Part shown: in pieces, positions 1 through 5,342 of the stretch | Layout of the letters: every line of letters starts with the position of its first letter | Numbering within the stretch: position 1 is the stretch's first letter | Source: Clostridiales bacterium | GTDB lineage: Bacteria > Bacillota > Clostridia > Oscillospirales > JAAYOS01 | Direction: 5' to 3' | NCBI GenBank assembly: GCA_012521525.1 | Contig: JAAYMG010000133.1 | Span: 1-6,990 of the forward strand | Length of the DNA: 6,990 bases | Made by a program: the position numbers and the translations under genes | Notes under the pieces: model-generated | What the model was told of the DNA's origin: nothing | Seen by the model: the letters and a program-made list of their open reading frames with translations, nothing else | Database searches by the model: none

Positions 1-290
1 CGGATCAGGATAGCCTTGACCGTTCCGTCGTTGTATTCCGACGAAAATGCATCGCAGCTCGCCATGAAGATGATCAGCGGGATATATACATGGATAAAAA
101 ACGTAAGCATCATAAGGGAGAGGTCTGCCGCTCCAAAGGTTATGAAACCATCGGAGGCACGCGCAAACAATTTGTCCAGGATCAGCATAAGTATGCATAT
201 GGCGATCTCTATTGCAAGAAAGACATAGTACTTCTTCTTCGCCAACAGCTTGTCAATTTCATTCAATGTTCCAGCCCAATAGCGCTGCAT
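1..290 (-). CDS. ABC-2 type transporter permease, N-terminal part (cut by the window edge)
   Basis: Only the first 96 codons are visible; the gene runs off the left edge. It would be the membrane subunit working with the ATPase encoded just upstream. The ATG at 288-290 is preceded by AAGGAGG with a 7-nt gap. The protein opens with a short polar and basic stretch (residues 1-20, containing KKK), then a hydrophobic helix at about 21-38. A second helix at about 58-78 is followed by an acidic turn ending EYNDGTVKAILIR. That pattern, a helix followed by E(Y/L)xxGTxKxxLxR, is typical of the cytoplasmic coupling region of ABC-2 permeases (established family knowledge). The gap to the ATPase stop is 13 nt, so the two genes are almost certainly co-transcribed. 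The substrate cannot be read from this fragment. Confidence 0.85.
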   Translation of the reverse strand, partial: MQRYWAGTLNEIDKLLAKKKYYVFLAIEIAICILMLILDKLFARASDGFITFGAADLSLMMLTFFIHVYIPLIIFMASCDAFSSEYNDGTVKAILI

Positions 291-303
291 CGTCCTGCCT
301 CCT

Positions 304-1038
304 TCAGAGCACGAGCGGTCCACGCTTGTTGCGGACCTTGTCAAGATAATAATCTTCAAGTGTTGGGTAACGCGCAAGTGCGTCTTCCATTGTGTCGAAG
401 GACAGCATTTCGCCTTCATGCAGTACCGCAACTTTGCTGCAGGTCTTTTCGATCTCCGCCGCGATATGGCTTGAAATCAAAAAAGTTATGTTCTTTTCCC
501 TTGCAAGCCTCAGGATTATTTCACGTATCTCGACGATTCCCTCAATGTCAAGCCCGTTTGCGGGCTCGTCGAGTATGAGGAGCTCGGGTTCCGACAAAAA
601 TGCGAGCGCCAGGCCGAGACGCTGCTTCATTCCCAGTGAGAACCGTCCCACCCTGTCCTTCTTGTATTTATCCAGCCTGACAAGCTTTAAGACGTCCTCG
701 ATCCTCTTCTTCGTCACTCCCGGATAATAGCGCGACGCAAGCCTGAGGTTAGCGGCAGCGGTCATATATTCATAAAGTGAAGGAGCTTCGATCAGGCATC
801 CTACCCTGTCCATGGCCTTTTCAAAATCTTCCTCGACGTCATGTCCAAAAATCTTTACGGTTCCCGAGTCGGCATGGACCAGGCCCACTATGGCTTTCAT
901 TGTAGTCGTCTTGCCGGAACCGTTTGGCCCCAGAAGCCCGACCACGTCACCGCGCTCAAGGGTCAGGCTTATATTGGACGCCCCTCGCCCGTTCCGGTAG
1001 AGCTTAGTAAGTCCGGTAACTTCAAGTATCTTTTCCAA
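304..1038 (-). CDS. ABC exporter ATPase, BcrA-type
   Basis: A 244-residue ATP-binding subunit that would power export by the permease encoded downstream. Visible motifs are Walker A GPNGSGKTT at 37-45, signature SLGMKQ at 134-139, Walker B LLILDEP at 153-159, D-loop NGLD at 161-164 and the H-loop histidine at about 191. The region where a Q-loop glutamine is usual reads LIEAPSLYEYMT, a form common in BcrA-like ATPases of peptide-resistance or immunity exporters. The open frame extends upstream to 1140, but those residues are unlike the family. A TTG at 1036-1038 lies 7 nt after AGGAG (1046-1050) and gives the normal start (M)EKILEVTGLTKLY, so I chose it. The nearest upstream gene is 178 nt away, so the ATPase may have its own promoter. 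The exported substrate is unknown. Confidence 0.93.
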   Translation of the reverse strand: MEKILEVTGLTKLYRNGRGASNISLTLERGDVVGLLGPNGSGKTTTMKAIVGLVHADSGTVKIFGHDVEEDFEKAMDRVGCLIEAPSLYEYMTAAANLRLASRYYPGVTKKRIEDVLKLVRLDKYKKDRVGRFSLGMKQRLGLALAFLSEPELLILDEPANGLDIEGIVEIREIILRLAREKNITFLISSHIAAEIEKTCSKVAVLHEGEMLSFDTMEDALARYPTLEDYYLDKVRNKRGPLVL

Positions 1039-1060
1039 AATGTCACTCCTAAGCGAAATC

Positions 1061-1091
1061 GCGATGAGTAAACGGCATATTATCTCATCGC
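1061..1091. repeat. Perfect inverted repeat in the ABC operon leader, possible operator
   Basis: The arms GCGATGAG (1061-1068) and CTCATCGC (1084-1091) are perfect 8-bp complements around a 15-nt spacer. The element starts 11 bp upstream of the AGGAG ribosome binding site of the ATPase gene. The arm centres are 23 bp apart, about two helical turns, which suits a dimeric regulator; as RNA it would form a hairpin. No T-run follows, so it is not a terminator. Exporter operons of this kind are often controlled by GntR-type or MerR-type repressors, but none is encoded in this window. Confidence 0.4.
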
Positions 1092-1216
1092 AATATTCGT
1101 TGTTGATATGAGTAAGGCAAAAAAGGGGAAGGAATGTCAAAGACCTTCACATGTGGAGCGCATCGACGAACGCGTCTTCAATGTACTTTCTTTGCTCATC
1201 CCATCCCCGTCATATT

Positions 1217-2413
1217 TTATTCTTTTGCCGATCCCGTATCTTCAGTATCGCCAGCAGGCTCGGTATCCACAACCGCCTTTTCCGATCCCTCAGTGACTTC
1301 AACGCCGTTTCTTGTTATCTTCACGTGATATCCGGTGTTGGGATCATTAACTGTGTAGTCGTATACCGTGTCGCTCTCGGGGATCTCAGGATATTCGATG
1401 ACAGTTGTCCCGTAGTCATTGATGTTTGCTGTGATCCGGATGCCAAGGGTATGCTTTTGGCCGCTCCTGTCATAGGATGATACAATCCCTTCGACGATGC
1501 TGCTGAGCAGCCGTCCTTCCTCGTCGACCGTGAAATAGCACTTGGCCGTCTCCGGAGTCGGATCTGTGTTCAGTGTGTGTATTATGTCGCCGAACCGGTC
1601 GACGCTCGGCTCATAAACATCGGAACCATAGTACTCGTCTATGTCGGCAAAATATCGGATCGTACCGTCTGCCGAAACGTATATGACTCCCCTGTTCCCC
1701 ATTTCGCTCAGTTTTTCCCAGGCCCTATCCCTTATTTTGGCGGCCTCTTCCGTCTCCATATCGAAGTCCGGATGATAGAACACATAGGTGCCGTTCTGAT
1801 TCTTGGCGGCGCTGAACATCATGGAAAGACCGGCGGAAACGTACTCGGGAAGCTGGTTCCCGCTAAGGACTATCTGATAGGATACTTTGCCGTCGGTATT
1901 GGAGGTCTGTACGAAGTTGTTTTTAAGATCCCCAACAAAAGTGTCGGCAATCAGTTCTGCAAACCGGATAGCCTTGCGTGTAAACTCGTCTTCGGCGGGA
2001 TTTGACCACGGCTCACTGTATGTGGGATAGATAAACCACTGGTCTCCGCTGTGGGAAATGTCCGAATACCTGGCTCCGCTCTCGGAATCGTCATCGTTTT
2101 TAACAATCCAGCTTTCATTGACGATCTGATTCTCGGACAGACCGGAATTCGAAACATCCTTGGAATACTTCAGAACCGTTCCGTCGGAATCAAGCTTTAC
2201 AAGCGTCTCCTGACTCTGGAGCGTCTCACCGTCGTAAATCAGCTCAAACTTCACTGATGCGGAAAAATTGTCCACATACAAAAGCTTCTTTATGGCGGAC
2301 TTGAAAAGCGGATACCCGTTCGCATTGCCATAATTGGCGGCTGCCGCCGTCGTCAGCAGGATCACTCCAGCTATCAGGCAAATCACGGTATAAAAGTGTT
2401 TCTTCTTCCTCAT
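1217..2413 (-). CDS. Secreted or membrane-anchored protein of unknown function
   Basis: I do not recognise this 398-residue protein. It starts at ATG 2411-2413, six nt after AAAGAGGA. The N-terminus (MRKKKHF, then a hydrophobic run VICLIAGVILL and TTAAAANYG) is a basic n-region plus an h-region, so it is either a cleaved signal peptide (cut near residues 24-27) or a single anchor helix. There is no lipobox cysteine. The rest is soluble, rich in Asp, Glu, Ser, Tyr and Thr, with alternating patterns that suggest mainly beta structure, such as the stretches SASVKFELIYDGETL and YFTVDEEGRLLSSIV. It has an acidic, probably disordered tail ending GDTEDTGSAKE. Only one Cys lies in the mature part. 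The ABC exporter genes follow 178 nt downstream in the same direction, so the protein could be an extracytoplasmic partner; this is inferred from position only. Confidence 0.8.
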   Translation of the reverse strand: MRKKKHFYTVICLIAGVILLTTAAAANYGNANGYPLFKSAIKKLLYVDNFSASVKFELIYDGETLQSQETLVKLDSDGTVLKYSKDVSNSGLSENQIVNESWIVKNDDDSESGARYSDISHSGDQWFIYPTYSEPWSNPAEDEFTRKAIRFAELIADTFVGDLKNNFVQTSNTDGKVSYQIVLSGNQLPEYVSAGLSMMFSAAKNQNGTYVFYHPDFDMETEEAAKIRDRAWEKLSEMGNRGVIYVSADGTIRYFADIDEYYGSDVYEPSVDRFGDIIHTLNTDPTPETAKCYFTVDEEGRLLSSIVEGIVSSYDRSGQKHTLGIRITANINDYGTTVIEYPEIPESDTVYDYTVNDPNTGYHVKITRNGVEVTEGSEKAVVDTEPAGDTEDTGSAKE

Positions 2414-2477
2414 ATGCAGTCCTCTTTCTCAGCACATGGATTTTTTTGCGGTGAAGCTGACCTAATATGCTTTCCTA

Positions 2478-2492
2478 TGATAATGATAATCC
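2478..2492. promoter_or_regulatory. Partial Fur-family box upstream of the secreted-protein gene
   Basis: The 15-bp sequence TGATAATGATAATCC matches the 7-1-7 Fur/PerR-type pattern TGATAATNATTATCA at 12 of 14 specified positions, and contains two direct GATAAT hexamers. It lies 65-79 bp upstream of the start codon at 2413, in the intergenic gap where a promoter for that gene would be expected. I could not place a convincing -35/-10 pair beside it. AT-rich DNA yields such matches by chance fairly often, so this is a weak call. Confidence 0.3.
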
Positions 2493-2537
2493 GCGCCGAT
2501 AAAGAAAACATATCGCAAATATAAACAATTTCTAAAA

Positions 2538-3035
2538 TTATAAGCGCTTCACCATCACATAGTCGTCCATCACATATCCGCCGCCAATGTCCGTTACAAG
2601 CTCTCCCTCGATCTCAAATCCCATTTTCTTATAAATGGATATGGAGGTAAGGTTATTTTTGTTGACGGTCAGGGATATAAACTCCTTGCCCAGCTCCCTG
2701 GCCCTGTCGATAACAAGGTTTATAAACTGGCTTGCTATCCCGCGTCCCCGAAAATCCTTTTCGATATACAGCTTCGAAAGGAAAATGCGGTCCGGCTCCG
2801 CCTTAATGGCCATATAACCTATAAGGCGGCTGTAGAGGTATGCCATGTAGTACTCTTCGCCCGATTCCATCCTCTCGAAAATCTTGTCCGCACTTTGGAT
2901 GTTCGCCAGCATATACTCCACTTGCATGGCACCTATTATGGGCGTATAATGCTCCGTCCAGATCGCCCTTGCCAGACCGGATATGCTGACGGCATCTTCC
3001 ATTGACCTGGCCCTTCTTATCTCAAGATAACTCAT
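2538..3035 (-). CDS. GNAT family N-acetyltransferase
   Basis: A complete 165-residue single-domain GNAT enzyme, expected to transfer an acetyl group from acetyl-CoA to an amine in the cytoplasm. The acetyl-CoA pyrophosphate loop (motif A) is FRGRGIASQF at about 95-104, fitting the family pattern R/QxxGxG/A. Motif B is the segment from LTVNKNN (about 122) to IYKKMGF (about 134-140), with the Tyr that often acts as general acid at 135. The overall form (an early AIWTEHYTP segment, motif A, then KKMGF and a YVMDDYVMVKRL ending) resembles small PaiA-like or RimI-like acetyltransferases. The substrate could be a polyamine, an antibiotic or a protein N-terminus and cannot be decided. The ATG at 3033-3035 is the first possible start, because a stop codon directly precedes it. 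GGAGG lies 14 nt away, unusually far. It has its own promoter at 3124-3152. Confidence 0.9.
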   Translation of the reverse strand: MSYLEIRRARSMEDAVSISGLARAIWTEHYTPIIGAMQVEYMLANIQSADKIFERMESGEEYYMAYLYSRLIGYMAIKAEPDRIFLSKLYIEKDFRGRGIASQFINLVIDRARELGKEFISLTVNKNNLTSISIYKKMGFEIEGELVTDIGGGYVMDDYVMVKRL

Positions 3036-3057
3036 TTATGATCACTTTCCCTCCAAG

Positions 3058-3098
3058 TAATGACACATTCATGACATTAGGGGTCGAAATACGTCATT
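3058..3098. repeat. Imperfect palindrome and repeated AATGAC/GTCATT words in the GNAT leader
   Basis: The 22-bp block 3058-3079 is an imperfect palindrome (7 of 11 pairs; outer arms TAATG and CATTA). A further GTCATT word occurs at 3093-3098, so three related half-sites sit between the GNAT promoter and its start codon. This is compatible with a repressor site or an RNA fold, but the match is weak and could be chance. Confidence 0.2.
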
Positions 3099-3123
3099 TA
3101 CTCATCAAATATCGTACAGTTGT

Positions 3124-3152
3124 ATTTTAACATAGTCGCCATAGCTTGGCAA
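3124..3152 (-). promoter_or_regulatory. Extended -10 promoter for the GNAT gene
   Basis: Reading the minus strand, TTGCCA (3147-3152) and TAAAAT (3124-3129) are separated by exactly 17 bp. A TG dinucleotide one base before the -10 box makes it an extended -10 promoter. Transcription would start near 3117, giving a leader of about 80 nt. The promoter lies just beyond the terminator of the rplT operon, so GNAT is an independent unit. Confidence 0.7.
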
Positions 3153-3202
3153 TGCGCTCATTTCATTGCCGGGTCCCTGATTATTATGGACCTTGCGCGG
3201 CA

Positions 3203-3250
3203 TTTATAAAAACGGAAAACCGCAACCGAAGAAATATCGCCGATTGCGGT
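3203..3250 (-). terminator. Rho-independent terminator after rplT
   Basis: On the minus strand the arms ACCGCAATCG (3241-3250) and CGGTTGCGGT (3219-3228) form a 10-bp stem with one G-U pair and a 12-nt loop. They are followed by the T-rich run TTTTCCGTTTTT. The stem begins 29 nt after the rplT stop codon and ends the infC operon. Confidence 0.85.
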
Positions 3251-3279
3251 CATCTTTCATTTTATGGTGCATTACTGCG

Positions 3280-3642
3280 TTACCGGGCTTTAAGAGCAGC
3301 CTTTGCCTGCTCGGCAAGTGCCTCGAAGGCCTTCATATCGTTTACCGCCAGCTCCGAGAGCATCTTGCGGTTGATATTGTTGCCGGCAAGCTTCAAGCCG
3401 TGCATGAAGTTCGAATAGTTCATTCCGCACAACTTCGCTGCCGCGGAAATACGGGTGATCCAAAGCCTGCGGAAATCCCTCTTCCTGTGCCTGCGGCCGA
3501 TATATGCATATGTCAGTGACTTCATTACGGCCTGGTTAGCCATCTTGAAGTGTTTGGACTTTGCACCCCAATAGCCCTTTGCGAGCTTAAGGATCTTTTT
3601 TCTCCTTTTGCGCGTCATCATAGCGCGTTTAACTCTTGCCAT
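3280..3642 (-). CDS. rplT: 50S ribosomal protein L20
   Basis: A 120-residue protein matching L20 over its whole usual length. Diagnostic segments are MARVKRAMMTRKRRKKILKL with the Lys/Arg-rich extended N-terminal arm, YWGAKSKHFKMANQAVMKSL, RRHRKRDFRRLWITRISAAA and MHGLKLAGNNINRKMLSELA. L20 is a primary binder of 23S rRNA early in large-subunit assembly. In Bacillota it is also known to repress its own operon by binding the infC leader RNA. Start ATG at 3640-3642, 9 nt after AAAGGAA. It is the last gene of infC-rpmI-rplT, 84 nt after rpmI and followed by a terminator. Confidence 0.98.
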   Translation of the reverse strand: MARVKRAMMTRKRRKKILKLAKGYWGAKSKHFKMANQAVMKSLTYAYIGRRHRKRDFRRLWITRISAAAKLCGMNYSNFMHGLKLAGNNINRKMLSELAVNDMKAFEALAEQAKAALKAR

Positions 3643-3675
3643 ATCTGTTCGTTCCTTTCAAGATTATCATTTTGG

Positions 3676-3712
3676 GAGCACGATCCCTGCCATGATCAGA
3701 CGGTATGTGCTC
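3676..3712 (-). other. Possible hairpin in the rpmI-rplT gap
   Basis: GAGCAC (3676-3681) and GTGCTC (3707-3712) are perfect 6-bp complements with 25 nt between them, occupying almost half of the 84-nt gap between rpmI and rplT. The interior contains a TGATCA palindrome. No T-run follows, so it is not a terminator. It might be a processing or stability element, or chance. Confidence 0.25.
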
Positions 3713-3726
3713 GGTCGATAAATGCC

Positions 3727-3924
3727 TTAGTTGTAAGGCAGCATGCGCTTAAGCGCGGCCATGTTTGTTTCGTCTGCGTAGGTCCCTTTGCGAAGGCCCC
3801 TCTTGCGCTTTGTGCTCTTCTTTGTCAGAATATGGCTTTTATAAGCGTGTGCGCGCTTTATTTTGCCGTTTTTGGTAAACTTGAAGCGTTTTGCAGCGCC
3901 ACTATGCGTCTTGATCTTGGGCAT
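3727..3924 (-). CDS. rpmI: 50S ribosomal protein L35
   Basis: A 65-residue, strongly basic protein with the L35 pattern: MPKIKTHSGAAKRFKFTKNGK at the N-terminus, then RAHAYKSHILTKKSTKRKR and an ending NMAALKRMLPYN. The length is normal (64-66 residues). L35 is a small component of the large ribosomal subunit. Start ATG at 3922-3924, 8 nt after AAAGGAG. It follows infC by 22 nt, and the conserved order infC-rpmI-rplT supports the call. Confidence 0.98.
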   Translation of the reverse strand: MPKIKTHSGAAKRFKFTKNGKIKRAHAYKSHILTKKSTKRKRGLRKGTYADETNMAALKRMLPYN

Positions 3925-3946
3925 CGCTATATCTCCTTTATATCAA

Positions 3947-4477
3947 TTATTTTGCGTCATGCTTTATATTCTTGGGGGCGAGGTAAAGCGTCATGTTCCT
4001 GCCCTCCAGCTTCGGTGCCTTTTCCACATCGGCAATTTCGACCAGTCCCTCGGAAAAACGCAACAGTAGCTGCTCGCCGATCGAAGTGTGCGTGATTGCG
4101 CGACCTCTGAAGCGTACCGACACCTTGACCTTGTTGCCGCTCTTCAAAAACTTGCTGGCACTGCGCTGTTTGACTTCAAAATCGTGAGTGTCGATACCCG
4201 GGGTCATACGTATCTCTTTGACTTCCACTACGTGCTGATTGCGCCGGGCTTCCTTTTCCCTCTTAGCCTGCTCGAACCTGAATTTTCCGTAGTCCATTAT
4301 CTTGCAGACAGGGGGCTGTGCCTTCGGAGCGATCTTGACCAGGTCCAGATCCCTCTCCTGCGCGGCAGCCAATGCTTCCTGGATGGAAACAATGCCGAGC
4401 TGCGTTCCGTCCTCCGCGATAAGCCTTACTACGCTATCACGGATTTCCTCATTGATCTGATGACTTAAATTGCTAAT
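3947..4477 (-). CDS. infC: Translation initiation factor IF-3, AUU start codon
   Basis: IF-3 binds the 30S subunit, keeps it apart from 50S and checks start-codon pairing. The 176-residue product has the N-domain (about 7-75, beginning QINEEIRDSVVRLI), the linker signature KIAPKAQPPVCKIMDYGKFR, a Lys/Arg/Glu-rich helix, and the C-domain with KEIRMTPGIDTHDFEVK and VSVRFRGRAITHT. Family length is about 170-180. No ATG, GTG or TTG lies in a sensible place. GGAGG (4487-4491) is 9 nt before an in-frame ATT at 4475-4477, giving (M)SNLSHQINEEIR. An AUU start is known for infC in E. coli, where IF-3 rejects it and so represses itself. The next upstream alternative, TTG at 4514-4516, would add unrelated residues and translate through the leader terminator. 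First gene of the operon. Confidence 0.96.
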   Translation of the reverse strand: MSNLSHQINEEIRDSVVRLIAEDGTQLGIVSIQEALAAAQERDLDLVKIAPKAQPPVCKIMDYGKFRFEQAKREKEARRNQHVVEVKEIRMTPGIDTHDFEVKQRSASKFLKSGNKVKVSVRFRGRAITHTSIGEQLLLRFSEGLVEIADVEKAPKLEGRNMTLYLAPKNIKHDAK

Positions 4478-4611
4478 GCGAAAACACCTCCACCAAATGT
4501 AAAAAAGCAGACGCAATGCCGCCTGCCTTGATAATAAACAACTTCGTTTCCTTATCGACCCGTTCGCTCCATGCTGCGGGTGAGGCTGTGCGGCAACCTA
4601 CTTTATTGTGC
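4478..4611 (-). promoter_or_regulatory. Attenuation leader of the infC operon (L20-leader type)
   Basis: The leader of about 134 nt can fold in two exclusive ways. Fold 1 has a 5' hairpin (AGGTTG at 4594-4599 with CAGCCT at 4583-4588), a hairpin ACCCG/CGGGT (4577-4581 with 4558-4562), a stem GATAA/TTATC (4552-4556 with 4530-4534) holding an inner AAAC/GTTT helix and an unpaired GG, and then the terminator at 4501-4529. Fold 2 pairs TGCCGC-aca-GCCT (4583-4595) with AGGC-ag-GCGGCA (4517-4528). That gives 10 bp and takes up the terminator's 5' arm, making an antiterminator that encloses the two middle hairpins. In Bacillus, L20 represses this operon by promoting premature termination; the architecture here fits that, but I did not match it to a covariance model. 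Confidence 0.75.
4501..4529 (-). terminator. Leader terminator upstream of infC
   Basis: On the minus strand GCAGGCG (4520-4526) pairs with CGTCTGC (4507-4513), with one G-U pair and a 6-nt loop, and is extended by A-T pairs. TTTTTT (4501-4506) follows directly. The T-run ends 9 nt before the GGAGG of infC, so the structure decides whether transcription enters the operon. Confidence 0.85.
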
Positions 4612-4617
4612 TTTCCT

Positions 4618-4646
4618 AGTTTAACAGCTAAAGTTGTGTTTGTCAA
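4618..4646 (-). promoter_or_regulatory. Promoter of the infC-rpmI-rplT operon
   Basis: On the minus strand a perfect TTGACA (4641-4646) and TAAACT (4618-4623) are separated by 17 bp. TG one base before the -10 box makes it an extended -10 element. This is the strongest promoter in the window, as expected for a ribosomal operon. Transcription would start near 4611. Confidence 0.88.
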
Positions 4647-4681
4647 GAAAATTGTTAAAAATAATTATGAATGATCACATG

Positions 4682-4715
4682 ATTGTTGCCAAATCGAACG
4701 GTCAAGTTCGACAAT
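4682..4715 (-). other. Stem-loop between mntP and the infC promoter
   Basis: TCGAAC (4694-4699) and GTTCGA (4706-4711) are perfect complements with a 6-nt loop. An outer ATTG (4682-4685) can pair with CAAT (4712-4715), leaving an 8-nt bulge on one side. It lies 41 nt after the mntP stop codon. On the minus strand the stem is followed only by TTTGGCAA, so as a terminator it is poor. It may nevertheless be where mntP transcription ends, or it may be an operator. Confidence 0.35.
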
Positions 4716-4755
4716 ACGATCCGCGGACATAGGCCCGGCCGATAAACCCGGATAT

Positions 4756-5325
4756 TTAAAGGTGTTCGATCAAAATTTTTATCCCGATCGCGACGAGCAC
4801 GAATCCGCCCAAGATTTCTGCGCCTTTTTTTATCCTGCTCCCGCAAAGACGCCCGATATATGCACCGCAAAGACATATCGATGCGGTAACCAAACCGATC
4901 AGCCCTGCTGCGGGGATTATGGCGATGGAATTCGGTGTTCCCGCGAGTGCAAGGCTTACTCCCGCGGCAAGAGCGTCTATGCTCGTGGCAATGGCCATGA
5001 TCAGGAGCGTACGTATGTCCGGCTCATCCTGGCAGCACTCGTCTTCCGTGTTCTGCTTTATCGATTCGATTATCATTTTGATGCCGATAAAAGCCAGCAA
5101 TCCGAATGCGATAAAGTGGTCGACCGCGGTGATATACTCCGCAAATCCCCTGCCAAGGGTGTAACCCAGAAAAGGCATGATCGCCTGTGCCAGTCCGAAG
5201 CAAAGCGCCATCTTGGCCGCAAATCTGAAGCGCAGGCGCCTTACGATCAGGCCGTTGGTAACCGAGACCGCAAAGGCGTCCATCGACAATCCTACGCCCA
5301 ACAGAAGTGTAGATATCAAATCCAA
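4756..5325 (-). CDS. mntP: Manganese efflux pump MntP
   Basis: A 189-residue inner-membrane protein that exports Mn2+ and protects against manganese excess. It shows the two related halves of the MntP (DUF204) family: GLSMDAFAVSVTNGL near the N-terminus with Asp16, and IATSIDALAAGVSLAL with Asp117. These paired acidic sites are needed in characterised homologues. About six hydrophobic helices are visible, and E. coli MntP has 188 residues. I chose TTG at 5323-5325, giving (M)DLISTLLLGVGLSMDAF, which aligns with the family start. AGGAGG (5338-5343) is 12 nt away, rather long. A TTG at 5346 would overlap that ribosome binding site. The upstream gene's stop overlaps the ribosome binding site, so the two are translationally close. 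No yybP-ykoY manganese riboswitch is recognisable in the short operon leader. Confidence 0.94.
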   Translation of the reverse strand: MDLISTLLLGVGLSMDAFAVSVTNGLIVRRLRFRFAAKMALCFGLAQAIMPFLGYTLGRGFAEYITAVDHFIAFGLLAFIGIKMIIESIKQNTEDECCQDEPDIRTLLIMAIATSIDALAAGVSLALAGTPNSIAIIPAAGLIGLVTASICLCGAYIGRLCGSRIKKGAEILGGFVLVAIGIKILIEHL

Positions 5326-5342
5326 ATCGTCAACTTTCCTCC

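Noticed and set aside
90..578. 162-residue plus-strand open frame over the permease and ATPase
   Set aside because: It spans two convincing minus-strand genes and their junction, and its composition is not protein-like.
1135..1140. TTGACA as the -35 box of an ABC operon promoter
   Set aside because: The hexamer is perfect on the minus strand, but no acceptable -10 box lies 16-19 bp downstream.
1039..1140. N-terminal extension of the ABC ATPase to 1140
   Set aside because: It has no family similarity, contains the inverted repeat and ribosome binding site, and the TTG at 1038 gives the normal length.
4478..4516. Extended infC start at TTG 4516
   Set aside because: The extra 13 residues (MRLLFYIWWRCFR) are unlike IF-3 and would be translated from the terminator loop and through the ribosome binding site.
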